A stretch of DNA of 64,000 bases. It comes from DASSQJ01 sp963773655. Lineage in GTDB: Bacteria > Actinomycetota > Actinomycetes > Actinomycetales > Dermatophilaceae. Numbering within the stretch: position 1 is the stretch's first letter; each line of letters begins with the position of its first letter. Positions 34,192 through 42,699 of this stretch are shown in pieces. Both the position numbers and the translations under genes were made by a program. The stretch is taken from the NCBI GenBank assembly GCA_963773655.1, contig CAVZBX010000003.1, positions 434,001 through 498,000 on the forward strand, read 5' to 3'. The notes under the pieces were generated by a model. That model was given only the letters and a program-made list of their open reading frames with translations, ran no database searches and was not told where the DNA came from.

Positions 34192-35793
34192 TCACCCGAC
34201 GGTGACGAGGATGGTGTGCCAGCCCGTCGCGCCGCGAGGGAAGGGCTCGGTGCGCTGCTCCGGCTGGGTCGTCCCGGTGGCGTCGGTGGCGCGCACGGTG
34301 AGGGTGTGCCGGCCCGGGGTGGCCTGCCACGGCAGGTACCACTGCCGCCAGTAGTCGATGCCGGCCTCGGGGCCGAGCTCCGCCTCCTGCCAGCTGCCCT
34401 CGTCGATGCGCACCTCGACCCGCTCGATGCCTCGACCCTGCGCCCAGGCGACGCCCCCGACGACGACCTGGCCGGTGGGGACGGTGGCGAGCGCCCGGGG
34501 GGTGTCGATCCGCGACTGGGTGAGCACCGGCGCGTCGGTGGCCCACCCCCGCTGGGTCCAGTAGGCCCGCTCTTGCGCGTAGGTCGTCGCGGTCATCCGG
34601 GTCAGCCACTTCGTGGCCCCGACGAAGCCGTAGAGGCCGGGGGTCACCAGCCTCGCCGGGAAGCCGTGCAGCGCCGGCAACGGCTCGCCGTTCATGGCGA
34701 CCGCCACGAGGGCGTCGCGGTCGTCGGTGAGCGCCTGGACCGGCGTGGAGATGGTCATCCCGTCGGTCGACGTGGAGAGCACCTGGTCCACGCCGGCGCC
34801 CACGCCGGCCCGCTCGAGCAGGTCGCGGGTTCGGACGCCGAGCCAGCGGGCGCTGCCGATGTACGGTCCGCCCACCTCGTTCGAGACGCAGGTGAGGGTG
34901 ATGTCGGCCTCGACCAGCGGCATCGCGAGCAGCTCGTCGAACGTGAGCTCGAACGGCGCGTCGACCTCGCCGTCGACCGTGAGGGTCCACGAGTCCGCCG
35001 AGACGCGGGGGACGAGCAGGGCGGTGTCGATCCGGTAGAACCGCTCGGCCGGGGTCCGGAACGAGCTGATGCCCGGGACGCGGTCGCCGAGGCCGGCGGG
35101 CAGCGGGGGGAGCGGCGAGGCCGCGGCGGGCAGGGTGATGTCGCCGGGTGCACCGCGCCGCAGCAGCACCTGGCCGAGCGCCCCGCCGGTGGCGGCGACG
35201 GCACCGAGCCCGGCGGCCGCGACGAGGACGTGGCGGCGGCTGCTGCTGCCGTCCCCCCGCGGGCGGGGGTCCGGTCCGGCCCCGGCGGCGGGGTCGGCGG
35301 CCTCCGCGCCCCACCGGTCGAGCAGGCCGAGCAGCCACCCGGCCGAGAGCACCCCGACGACCGCGGTGGCCGCCCCCGGCAGCACGTCGACGCCGATGGC
35401 GGCCGGCCGCGTCATCGCGGCGACCACGGGGCCGAGGGCGAGCAGCCCGAGCAGGCCCAGGCCGACGGCGCGGTGGCGGCGGGCCACGACCCCGGCGGTC
35501 GCGGCGAGCACCAGGGTGACGACGGTGACGGAGGCGACGAGGATCGGCTTGTCGGCGGTGCCGAAGGTGCTGACCGCCCACTCCTTGACGGGGGTCGGCG
35601 TGGCGTCGATGACGCTCGAGCCGACCGCGAGCACGGGGGAGGCGTCCGGCGCCACCAGCCCGGCCACGAGGTGTCCGACCCCGACACCGGCCAGGGTGGC
35701 GACGAGGGCGCCGAGCGCGTACCAGCGCCGCGCGGGACGGTACCCGGCCCCGGCGTCGCCGGGGGCCGGGCGGGCCTGCTGGGTCGCGGTCAT
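34192..35793 (-). CDS. Membrane-anchored molybdopterin-dependent oxidoreductase (sulfite oxidase-like)
   Basis: The 533-residue protein starts at ATG 35793 and has five or so N-terminal membrane helices. A sulfite-oxidase-type Moco domain follows, with FYRIDTALLVPRVSADSWTL and the Moco-ligating Cys in ADITLTCVSNEVGGPYIGSA. Further motifs are LHGFPARLVTPGLYGFVGATKW and a C-terminal Ig-like dimerisation domain (VVVGGVAWAQGRGIERVEVR). Such proteins often accompany sigK-rskA in actinobacteria. A SigK-like promoter with the same 16-bp spacing lies directly upstream. The catalytic domain probably faces outward. Confidence 0.88.
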   Translation of the reverse strand: MTATQQARPAPGDAGAGYRPARRWYALGALVATLAGVGVGHLVAGLVAPDASPVLAVGSSVIDATPTPVKEWAVSTFGTADKPILVASVTVVTLVLAATAGVVARRHRAVGLGLLGLLALGPVVAAMTRPAAIGVDVLPGAATAVVGVLSAGWLLGLLDRWGAEAADPAAGAGPDPRPRGDGSSSRRHVLVAAAGLGAVAATGGALGQVLLRRGAPGDITLPAAASPLPPLPAGLGDRVPGISSFRTPAERFYRIDTALLVPRVSADSWTLTVDGEVDAPFELTFDELLAMPLVEADITLTCVSNEVGGPYIGSARWLGVRTRDLLERAGVGAGVDQVLSTSTDGMTISTPVQALTDDRDALVAVAMNGEPLPALHGFPARLVTPGLYGFVGATKWLTRMTATTYAQERAYWTQRGWATDAPVLTQSRIDTPRALATVPTGQVVVGGVAWAQGRGIERVEVRIDEGSWQEAELGPEAGIDYWRQWYLPWQATPGRHTLTVRATDATGTTQPEQRTEPFPRGATGWHTILVTVG

Positions 35794-35800
35794 GACCGGG

Positions 35801-35828
35801 ATTCGTCGCCGGCGCACCGTGCGGATGC
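35801..35828 (-). promoter_or_regulatory. SigK-like promoter of the sulfite oxidase-like gene
   Basis: On the minus strand GCATCC (35823-35828), 16 bp and ACGAAT (35801-35806) are followed 7 bp later by the ATG. This would give a leaderless mRNA under the same sigma factor as the downstream operon. Confidence 0.5.
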
Positions 35829-35899
35829 GGGTTGCACCAGCCCATCCTCGCCCGGCCCGCCCCCCGGTGGGGCCCGTGGGGTCACGTACCGTAAGGAGC

Positions 35900-36145
35900 G
35901 TGACACACCCCCGTCGGCCGCGCTTCCTGCCGATCATCCTCACCGGTGCCGTCATCGGGTTCGTCCTGGGTGCCGCCGTGGCGGTCAGCGGCCGGTTCGA
36001 GGACGCCACCTCGCCCCTGGCGCAGGGGCCCTACGCCCCGACGGCCGCCATCGGGTACCTCGGCCTGCTCGGCGCGGGACTGTTCGCGATCGCGGCCGCC
36101 CTGCTGGCGCTCGTGCTCGACAAGCGGGCCGACCGGCGGCTCTGA
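35900..36145 (+). CDS. Small two-helix membrane protein
   Basis: The 81-residue protein starts at GTG 35900 (MTHPRRPRFLPIILTGAVIG) and has two membrane segments (about residues 10-30 and 50-72) ending in DKRADRRL. No family name is known to me, but similar proteins occur next to purF in relatives. AAGGAG lies only 1 nt before the GTG, so either the mRNA is leaderless (TACCGT ends 7 bp upstream) or the in-frame GTG at 35876 is used. Confidence 0.65.
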   Translation: MTHPRRPRFLPIILTGAVIGFVLGAAVAVSGRFEDATSPLAQGPYAPTAAIGYLGLLGAGLFAIAAALLALVLDKRADRRL

Positions 36146-36169
36146 CGCTCCTGTGGAAGGATTCACGGC

Positions 36170-37783
36170 GTGCCCCGCGGCGACGGACAGCTGACCCACG
36201 ACCTGCTCCCCGGCGAGAGGGGACCGCAGGACGCCTGCGGCGTCTTCGGCGTGTGGGCCCCCGGCGAGGACGTCGCCAAGCTCACCTACTACGGCCTCTA
36301 CGCCCTGCAGCACCGGGGCCAGGAGTCGGCCGGCATCGCCACCTCCGACGGTTCGCGCCTGCTCGTCTACAAGGACATGGGCCTGGTCTCCCAGGTGTTC
36401 GACGAGCGCTCGCTGGCGTCGCTGCGCGGCCACCTCGCGGTGGGCCACTGCCGCTACTCGACGACCGGGGGCTCGACGTGGGAGAACGCCCAGCCCACCC
36501 TCGGGGGGCACGTCGGCGGCACGGTGGCGCTGGCGCACAACGGCAACCTCACCAACTCCGCCGAGCTGCGCGACACGCTCGAGGGCCGGCGCCTCGGCGA
36601 CAGCCCACAGGGTGAGATCGCCCGCGGCAACACCACCGACACCGCCCTGGTGACCGCGCTGCTCGCCGACGACCCCGACCGCACCGTCGAGGCCGCGGCA
36701 CTCGACGTGCTGCCGATGCTGCGCGGGGCGTTCTGCTTCGTCTTCATCGACGAGCACACCCTCTACGCGGCCCGCGACCCGCAGGGCATCCGCCCGCTCG
36801 TCGTCGGCCGGCTCGAGCGGGGGTGGGTGGTCGCGTCCGAGACCGCCGCGCTCGACATCGTCGGTGCCTCGTTCGTCCGCGAGGTCGAACCCGGCGAGCT
36901 GGTGGCCATCGACGAGGACGGCCTGCGGTCCACGCGCTTCGCCCAGGCCCAGCCCAAGGGCTGCGTCTTCGAGTACGTCTACCTCGCCCGGCCCGACACG
37001 ACGATCGCCGGCCGGGTCGTCCACGAGGCCCGGGTCGAGATGGGCCGGGCCCTCGCCCGCGAGCACCCGGTCGAGGCCGACCTGGTCATGCCGACGCCCG
37101 AGTCCGGCACGCCCGCCGCCATCGGGTACGCCCAGGAGTCGGGCATCCCCTACGGCCAGGGGCTGGTGAAGAACTCCTACGTGGGCCGCACGTTCATCGC
37201 GCCGTCGCAGACGATCCGCCAGCTCGGCATCCGGCTCAAGCTCAACCCGCTGCGGGACGTCATCCGGGGCCGGCGGCTGGTCGTCGTCGACGACTCGATC
37301 GTGCGTGGCAACACCCAGCGCGCGCTCGTGCGGATGCTGCGCGAGGCGGGCGCCGCGGAGGTGCACGTGCGCATCTCGTCGCCGCCGGTGCGGTGGCCCT
37401 GCTTCTACGGCATCGACTTCGCCACCCGCGCCGAGCTCATCGCCACCGGCATCGGGGTCGAGGAGGTGCGCAACGCGATCGGCGCCGACTCGCTCGGGTA
37501 CATCTCGGAGGACGGGATGATCGAGGCGTCCGGCCAGCCGCGCGACCGGCTCTGCACCGCCTGCTTCACGGGCGACTACCCGGTGCCGCTACCCGACGAG
37601 AGCCGCCTCGGCAAGGGCGTGCTCGAGCTCGAGCTGCCGCTGGAGGGCCCGACGGAGGGGCGCGCGCTCGGCGAGCGGCACCCCCACCGCACCGGCCACC
37701 TCGTCGACGTGCCGCTGCTCGACGTCGAGGGCGTGCCCACGTCGAGCGGCGGGGGCGCGTCCGAGGCCGTGCTGCGCCCGTAG
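36170..37783 (+). CDS. purF: Amidophosphoribosyltransferase
   Basis: The 537-residue protein catalyses the first committed purine step, PRPP plus glutamine to phosphoribosylamine. The catalytic Cys follows a 22-residue propeptide (PQDACGVFGVWAPGED), and the glutaminase motifs YYGLYALQHRGQESAGIA, GHCRYSTTG and NGNLTN follow. The PRPP loop is LVVVDDSIVRGNTQRALVRM. Cysteines in RWPCFYGIDF and RLCTACFTGDYP indicate the [4Fe-4S] type of Bacillus and actinobacteria. GTG 36170 is preceded by GAAGG. No purM follows it, unlike in many actinobacteria. Confidence 0.97.
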   Translation: MPRGDGQLTHDLLPGERGPQDACGVFGVWAPGEDVAKLTYYGLYALQHRGQESAGIATSDGSRLLVYKDMGLVSQVFDERSLASLRGHLAVGHCRYSTTGGSTWENAQPTLGGHVGGTVALAHNGNLTNSAELRDTLEGRRLGDSPQGEIARGNTTDTALVTALLADDPDRTVEAAALDVLPMLRGAFCFVFIDEHTLYAARDPQGIRPLVVGRLERGWVVASETAALDIVGASFVREVEPGELVAIDEDGLRSTRFAQAQPKGCVFEYVYLARPDTTIAGRVVHEARVEMGRALAREHPVEADLVMPTPESGTPAAIGYAQESGIPYGQGLVKNSYVGRTFIAPSQTIRQLGIRLKLNPLRDVIRGRRLVVVDDSIVRGNTQRALVRMLREAGAAEVHVRISSPPVRWPCFYGIDFATRAELIATGIGVEEVRNAIGADSLGYISEDGMIEASGQPRDRLCTACFTGDYPVPLPDESRLGKGVLELELPLEGPTEGRALGERHPHRTGHLVDVPLLDVEGVPTSSGGGASEAVLRP

Positions 37784-37841
37784 CCGGTGGCGACGGCCTG
37801 GGCTCAGGGGCCGCTCGCGTCGGCCCCGGTCTCGCTCGTGG

Positions 37842-38210
37842 TCACTCGCTCGCGCTGTTGCACGAGATGACCAGCTCCCAGCCGGCCCGGATCGCGTCCG
37901 GGTCCTTCAGGACCGTGCCGTCGGGCTGGCGCCGGCCGACGTTCGCGGACGCGAGCGCCTCGACCGCCGCGCCGTTGCCGCACTCCTGCTCCGCGATGCT
38001 GTAGAGGGTGTCTCCGGACTGGACGACGTAGACCCTCTGGACGGACTTCGCCGTGGCCCCGCCCTTCGAGGCCTGCCAGCCCGTGGAGCCCTTCGAGGTC
38101 TGCCAGCCGGTGGAGCCGCGGGCGTTCGCCTCGTCGAGGGCGCGGCACCCGACGAGCAGGAAGGTGGCCGCGAGCACGGCCGCTGCAACGGCGGAGCGTC
38201 GGCGTCTCAT
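37842..38210 (-). CDS. LysM-domain lipoprotein
   Basis: The 122-residue protein has a lipoprotein signal peptide (FLLVGC, Cys22) and a linker with two copies of a nine-residue unit (GSTGWQTSK and GSTGWQASK). One C-terminal LysM domain follows (VYVVQSGDTLYSIAEQECGN and later GWELVI), which would bind peptidoglycan glycan strands. No catalytic domain is present. The downstream end converges with purF. The 38211-38432 gap before it shows only short GC-rich direct repeats. Confidence 0.85.
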   Translation of the reverse strand: MRRRRSAVAAAVLAATFLLVGCRALDEANARGSTGWQTSKGSTGWQASKGGATAKSVQRVYVVQSGDTLYSIAEQECGNGAAVEALASANVGRRQPDGTVLKDPDAIRAGWELVISCNSASE

Positions 38211-38432
38211 CGTCTGCCTCCCATCCGGCAGGCGCACGCGTGCAGTGCTCCCGATCCACCGTTCCGGGCGTGACACCCGGACGGTCAGCACCACCAGGAC
38301 GGACCCTCGTGCCATGCCGGTCGCTTGCCATCATCCTCGGGTCGACGGGCGACGTCGAGTCGAGACGCGTGGGCCCTTCGGATCCGCGTCCTCCGCGGGC
38401 GTCGTCCGCGGGCGTCCGACACGGCGACGGCC

Positions 38433-39308
38433 TCAGTCGACCCAGTGGCGCGGCGGGTAGAGCGGCACCTCGTCGGTGTCCTCGCGCGACGTCGGCACCA
38501 CGGGGATCTCACCGGTGTCGCCGCGTCGCGCCGGGCCCTCGAGGCTCGAGCTGCGATACCAGGACTCGGGCTCGGGCGTGGGCATCGGGGCGCGGCCCCG
38601 GCGCGAGACCCGCACCCCACCGTCGCCGGGGCCCACCACGACCGCCGGCCCCGGCTCCTCGCCCTCCGGCTCGTCCAGCGGCTCGGACCCGTCGAGGTCT
38701 CCCGGGCCCCCACCCGGCCCGACGCCACCGCCACCGCCACCGGGCAGTCCGCCCCCGGGCCCCCATCCACCGCCGTACTGCGGGGGCACCCGCGGCGGTG
38801 CTCCCGGGCCGAACAGGACGGTGCAGATGGCGTGGTAGTGCGCGTCGGCGTCCGGCACGTAGGGGATGAGCGAGAGGGCCTGGTCCTGCCCGGCCGACTC
38901 GAGCACGAAGCTGCCGTAGCCGACGACCCGGCCGAGCGGCGTGCGGTCGAACGTCATGTCGGTGACCTTGATGAGCGGCATCATCGCCACCCGGCGCCGG
39001 ATGAACCCGTAGAAGAGGAGGAAGCGCTTGTCGGTGGCGACGAACCAGTCGTGCCGCCACTCCAGCACCCTCCAGACCATCCACGCGACCGAGCCCCAGA
39101 AGAGGAACAGGGTGATGTTGCGCAGCGCCTGGCCCCCCGAGCCGATCGTCGTGTTGACGTCGACGACGACGGCCAGGGCCAGGGTGGCGGCGACGAGCAG
39201 GCCCTCGCGCAGGAGCGAGAACCAGTGCCGGCGCACCGCGACGATGATCAGTTCGCCGTCGACGAGGTACTTCGCCAGCTCGCGGTCGATGCGCGGCCGC
39301 CGCGCCAT
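38433..39308 (-). CDS. PH-domain (DUF304-like) membrane protein
   Basis: The 291-residue protein starts at ATG 39308 (MARRPRIDRELAKYLVDGEL). Two close membrane helices (about residues 30-50 and 60-80) precede a bacterial PH-like domain (WFVATDKRFLLFYGFIRRRV, ALSLIPYVPDAD). The tail is glycine/proline-rich and acidic and ends PLYPPRHWVD. Bacterial PH proteins of this layout are linked to membrane or envelope stress, but the function is not established. The 56-residue gene immediately upstream is probably co-translated. Confidence 0.78.
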   Translation of the reverse strand: MARRPRIDRELAKYLVDGELIIVAVRRHWFSLLREGLLVAATLALAVVVDVNTTIGSGGQALRNITLFLFWGSVAWMVWRVLEWRHDWFVATDKRFLLFYGFIRRRVAMMPLIKVTDMTFDRTPLGRVVGYGSFVLESAGQDQALSLIPYVPDADAHYHAICTVLFGPGAPPRVPPQYGGGWGPGGGLPGGGGGGVGPGGGPGDLDGSEPLDEPEGEEPGPAVVVGPGDGGVRVSRRGRAPMPTPEPESWYRSSSLEGPARRGDTGEIPVVPTSREDTDEVPLYPPRHWVD

Positions 39309-39309
39309 G

Positions 39310-39480
39310 TCAGCCGCCCGAGATGAGGTTGTCGAAGAAGGCGGCGACGTTCGACACGCCGTAGACGATGATGTTCCACGCCGCGCCGAAGATGGCGGCG
39401 GCCTCCTCGGGCGAGGTGAGGATGGCGTAGAGCAGGAAGATGACGACGAGCCACAGCACGATCTTCTTGATCGGGGGCAT
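39310..39480 (-). CDS. Small single-pass membrane protein, 56 residues
   Basis: ATG 39480 opens a frame encoding MPPIKKIVLWLVVIFLLYAI and ending VAAFFDNLISGG. One N-terminal helix is followed by an amphipathic region. The stop lies 1 bp before the PH-domain gene's ATG, implying coupled translation. GGAGG is present upstream (39486-39490 on the reverse strand). It is a recurrent actinobacterial companion of that gene to my knowledge, but it has no assigned function. Confidence 0.7.
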   Translation of the reverse strand: MPPIKKIVLWLVVIFLLYAILTSPEEAAAIFGAAWNIIVYGVSNVAAFFDNLISGG

Positions 39481-39603
39481 GTCACGTCCTCCTGCGCCGA
39501 CGGGCGCGCGGCCGCGCGCCTCGGCGTCGATCGTCCCAGATCCGTGACGGGTGTGACGGATGGGATGCGGTCCGGCGTGTCGGCAAGGGCCGGCCCGGAG
39601 CCG

Positions 39604-40245
39604 TTACCGGGCGACGCCGTAGAGCCGGTCCCCGGCGTCCCCGAGCCCCGGCACGATGTAGCCGACCTCGTTGAGCCGGTCGTCGATGGCGCCGGTGACG
39701 AGCGTGACCGGGCACTCGATCGACGCGACCGACTCCTCGAGATGGGCGATCCCCTCGGGAGCGCTGAGCAGGCAGACGGCGGTGATGTCGTCGGCGCCGC
39801 GGTCGACCAGGAAGCGGATGGCGTCGGCCATCGAGCCGCCGGTGGCGAGCATCGGGTCGAGCACGTAGACCTGGCGGCCGGAGAGGTCGTCCGGCAGGCG
39901 GTTGGCGTAGGTGACGGCCTCGAGGGTCTCCTCGTTGCGCTGCATCCCGAGGAAGCCGACCTCGGCGCTCGGGAGCAGCCGCACCATCCCCTCGAGCATC
40001 CCGAGGCCGGCCCGCAGGATCGGCACGACGAGCGGCTTGGGGTTGGAGAGCTTGATGCCCGTGGTCGGCGCCACCGGGGTGTGGATCTCGAAGGGCTCGA
40101 CCCGCACGTCGCGGGTGGCCTCGTACGCGAGCAGCGTCATCAGCTCCTCGGCGAGCCGGCGGAAGGTGGGGGAGTCGGTCCGCTCGTCCCGGAGGTAGGT
40201 CAGCTTGTGGGCGATGAGCCGGTGGTCCGGGTTGATGACGCGCAT
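39604..40245 (-). CDS. upp: Uracil phosphoribosyltransferase
   Basis: The 213-residue protein starts MRVINPDHRLIAHKLTYLRD. It shows the UPRT motifs RDERTDSPTFRRLAEELMTLLAYEAT, ILRAGLGMLEGM, the PRPP loop VYVLDPMLATGGSMADAIRF and the uracil-binding end GYIVPGLGDAGDRLYG. It salvages uracil to UMP. It is divergent from tadA with only 16 bp between start codons. Confidence 0.97.
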   Translation of the reverse strand: MRVINPDHRLIAHKLTYLRDERTDSPTFRRLAEELMTLLAYEATRDVRVEPFEIHTPVAPTTGIKLSNPKPLVVPILRAGLGMLEGMVRLLPSAEVGFLGMQRNEETLEAVTYANRLPDDLSGRQVYVLDPMLATGGSMADAIRFLVDRGADDITAVCLLSAPEGIAHLEESVASIECPVTLVTGAIDDRLNEVGYIVPGLGDAGDRLYGVAR

Positions 40246-40261
40246 GGGGGAAACTTACTCC

Positions 40262-40732
40262 GTGCCGCTTCCGCCCGATCCGCGCTGGACGACGTGGATG
40301 CGGCGCGCGCTGGAGCTCGCCGAGGACGCGGCGTCCGCCGGTGACGTGCCGGTCGGCGCGGTCGTCGTGGGGCCGCGCGGTGAGGTCCTGGGCGAGGGCC
40401 GGAACCTGCGCGAGGTCGAGGGTGACCCGACGGCCCACGCCGAGGTGGTGGCGTTCCGGGAGGCCGCGCGGCGGCTCGGGACGTGGCGGCTCGAGGGCTG
40501 CACCCTCGTCGTCACCATGGAGCCCTGCCCGATGTGCGCCGGTGCGGTGGTGCTCGCCCGGGTCGACCGCGTCGTGTTCGGGGCGTGGGACCCCAAGCTC
40601 GGGGCGTGCGGGTCGGTCTGGGAGGTCCCTCGGGACCGCCGGGCCACCCACCGGGCCGAGGTGGTGGGCGGGGTCCTCGAGGCGGAGTGCGGTGAGGTCG
40701 TGCGCCGGTTCTTCGACGGCCATCGGGCCTGA
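40262..40732 (+). CDS. tadA: tRNA-specific adenosine-34 deaminase
   Basis: The 156-residue protein starts at GTG 40262 (MPLPPDPRWTTWMRRALELA). The zinc/catalytic motifs are PTAHAEVVAF (HAE) and TMEPCPMCAGAVVLARVDRV (PCxxC), with DPKLGACGSVWEVP between them and the C-terminus. It converts the wobble adenosine of tRNA-Arg(ACG) to inosine. Location immediately upstream of tRNA-Ser and next to upp is common in actinobacteria. Confidence 0.93.
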   Translation: MPLPPDPRWTTWMRRALELAEDAASAGDVPVGAVVVGPRGEVLGEGRNLREVEGDPTAHAEVVAFREAARRLGTWRLEGCTLVVTMEPCPMCAGAVVLARVDRVVFGAWDPKLGACGSVWEVPRDRRATHRAEVVGGVLEAECGEVVRRFFDGHRA

Positions 40733-40882
40733 TCCGCGCCGGCCCGATCCCGCGGGCCCAGGGCCACTTCGCGCACTCCCGGCTCCCTCTCCGACTCGGG
40801 GCCGGGTGTGCCCCTGAGCCGACGAGGTGTCCTGACTTCGCGGATTTCGAGGCCGGTACGGGCCTCGGGTAGCCTCTCCGGC

Positions 40883-40972
40883 GGTGGCGTGTCCGAGCGG
40901 CCTAAGGAGCACGCCTCGAAAGCGTGTGAGGGTGCAAGCCCTCCGTGGGTTCAAATCCCACCGCCACCGCCA
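40883..40972 (+). tRNA. tRNA-Ser(CGA)
   Basis: Acceptor strands GGTGGCG (40883-40889) and CGCCACC (40962-40968) pair fully. Discriminator G and encoded CCA follow. The anticodon loop CTCGAAA carries CGA, the long variable arm has the class II form, and the T loop is GGTTCAAATCC. TAGCCT at 40870-40875 is a likely -10, with a weak TTCGAG -35 18 bp further upstream. An IS481 remnant begins directly at its 3' end. Confidence 0.96.
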
Positions 40973-40998
40973 TTGTGATGTCTCAGGACATCGGCAAG

Positions 40999-41021
40999 GC
41001 CCGAACCCTCAGGGTTCGGGC
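40999..41021. terminator. Perfect hairpin at the end of the IS481 remnant
   Basis: GCCCGAACCC and GGGTTCGGGC form a 10-bp stem around TCA, followed by TTCTT on the plus strand. It covers the last codons of the transposase remnant and could also end the tRNA transcript. Confidence 0.7.
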
Positions 41022-41637
41022 TTCTTGCTGTTCTGGGGCTGGTATCGGCGGGTGGTGTCGAGGGTGAGTTCTCGGAGGACTTCGCCGGTTGTTCCGTCGA
41101 GGACGGTGATGTGCAGGTCGTGGACGAGGGCGGTGACCTTGCGGCCGTTGTGGGCACGTCCGATGCCGATGGAGTACAGGGTGCCGGCGTGGCGCAGGGT
41201 GATCTTGCCGTTGTTGACCTTGTCGGTGCGGACGCGGGCATGGGTTCGCCTGTGGGGCCTGCCTTGGGTCGGGCGGTGTAGGCGGCGGCTGGGGTGCGCC
41301 TGCCCAGGGAGCGGTGCGGGCGGTGGTGGTTGTACGCGTGCCGGAAGGTCTCCAGGTCGGTGTTGAGCTCGTCGAGGGTCTCGGGCTGGTGGGGTTGCCG
41401 GGCCAGCCACACCTTGGTGGTCTGTTGGAACCGTTCGACCTTGCCGCAGGTGGTGGGGTGGTTCGGTCTGGAGTTCTTCTGTCGCACGCCCAGCGCGGCG
41501 AGTTCGGCCTCGAAGGCGTTGCGGCCGCCGCGAACGTGGGTGGAGGCGTGCCGGACGGTGTACACCATGCCGTTGTCGGTCAGGGTGGATGCGGGGCAGC
41601 CGTACTGAAGCGGCTGGAGGACATCTGGTCCGGCCAA
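41009..41637 (-). pseudogene. IS481-family transposase remnant
   Basis: The minus strand encodes the end of a DDE integrase core: STLTDNGMVYTVRHAST, FEAELAALGVRQKNSRPNHP, TCGKVERFQQTTKVWLARQP and HAYNHHRPHRSLGRRTP. The IS481 C-terminal domain follows after a frameshift near 41245 (HARVRTDKVNNGKITLRHAG through ELTLDTTRRYQPQNSKKPEP). The N-terminal half, including the first catalytic Asp, is missing. The outer end probably lies at about 40975 (TGTGATGTCTCAGGACATCG), right after the tRNA CCA. It is inactive. Confidence 0.85.
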
Positions 41638-41960
41638 GGGTGCTCGGGCCCGGCAGGGGTCAGCAGCTCCGCTACTGCGGCCGCCTGGGAAGACGTCAGG
41701 GGCGTGGACCGGCCGACCATCCGAAGCTCACCGCCCCAATAGAGGTCCGCCACGATGCTCTGGGCCTGTCCAACGTCCCGTCACCGCACCAACGAGCACT
41801 TCCTGCGGCCAGGTCGGCTGCTGCGATTCCTCGCCCATGCGACACGCGCGCGCTCACGCCACCACGACCGGCCACGTCATCGTGCGTTCGATCGAGCCGG
41901 TGCCGTCGGGGTGACGGCGCCGGCGCCGCGACCGGGCGCCCTTGACGACCCACCGGCGTC
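41630..41960 (-). pseudogene. Remnant of an ATP-dependent DNA ligase C-terminus
   Basis: Minus-strand pieces in different frames read WVVKGARSR (about 41940), EVLVGAVTGRWTGPE (about 41790), then IVADLYWGGELRMVGRSTPL and AELLTPAGPEHPWPD (about 41630-41755). This order matches the OB-fold end of LigC/LigD-type ligases. Stops and frame changes between the pieces, and truncation by the IS481 fragment, make it non-functional. Confidence 0.5.
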
Positions 41961-41994
41961 GATCGGCGGCCATTGCGGACGGCTGGCTGGGCGA

Positions 41995-42546
41995 TCAGCC
42001 CCCCGGCGCCGCCGGCGGGGGATGGGTCGAGGCGTCCACGGTGAGCTGGGCTCGGTGGTGGTCGTAGTGCCGCTTTGCCCACACCAGGACATCTTGGCGG
42101 CTCATCCACGGGGTGAAGTAGGGGTCCCAGCCGGCCGGCACCGACATGCCCGAGGCGAGCTGTTCGTCGGTGGCCCCCTCGCTCCACCTCAGCAGCCAGG
42201 CCGTGTCGCGGCGCATCCACCGCCGAGCCAACCGGAGCCCGGTGACTCGGGCCCCGGCGACACTGCCGGCGTAGTTCACCCAGTCATACGGGCGAGTCGC
42301 CGCAGTGAGGATGTCGGCGTACCGGCGGGAGGCCGCCGGGGGCAGTCTCGAGAACACGGCCACCACGGGCAGGAGCACTCGGGCGATGTGCTGACGGAAC
42401 GCCATGTGCCAGAGCAGCTGCCGATTGGTCCAGCGGGTGCCGTCGCTCGGCTCGTCGAGCCGCTCGGGTGAGACGGTCGCCAGCAGCGCGTCGTAGTCGC
42501 GACCGATCCACTCAAGATCGAGCCGCACCTGCTTTGACAGCACCAC
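41995..42546 (-). CDS. DinB-like four-helix protein
   Basis: The 183-residue protein starts MVLSKQVRLDLEWIGRDYDA. Metal-ligand histidines are suggested by RQLLWHMAFRQHIARVLLP (about residue 45) and by QDVLVWAKRHYDHHRAQLTV near the C-terminus, where VLVWAKRHYDHH takes the place of the usual HxxxH. This fits the DinB_2 superfamily. The C-terminal tail is proline/alanine-rich. The function is unknown. A boundary repeat copy lies 64 bp upstream of its start. Confidence 0.7.
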   Translation of the reverse strand: MVLSKQVRLDLEWIGRDYDALLATVSPERLDEPSDGTRWTNRQLLWHMAFRQHIARVLLPVVAVFSRLPPAASRRYADILTAATRPYDWVNYAGSVAGARVTGLRLARRWMRRDTAWLLRWSEGATDEQLASGMSVPAGWDPYFTPWMSRQDVLVWAKRHYDHHRAQLTVDASTHPPPAAPGG

Positions 42547-42609
42547 ATCACGCTACGGTGCCCGTACCCTCTCCGGGACCTGACGACCCGGATGCTGTGA
42601 AGCCTGACC

Positions 42610-42632
42610 TGCGTCCTTCCGCCGCGAAGCGC
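42610..42632 (+). repeat. Accessory-region boundary repeat, copy 1
   Basis: TGCGTCCTTCCGCCGC is followed by GAAGCG. It matches the 5' half of the shared repeat (TGCGTCMTTNCGCCGC) and lies between the DinB-like gene and the toxin-antitoxin operon. Confidence 0.6.
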
Positions 42633-42699
42633 GCGGTCGCGCCTCCCGCCTCGCATCATGACGCCCACAGTAGGCTACTTCCCGTTCGTGCTCGCAGGC

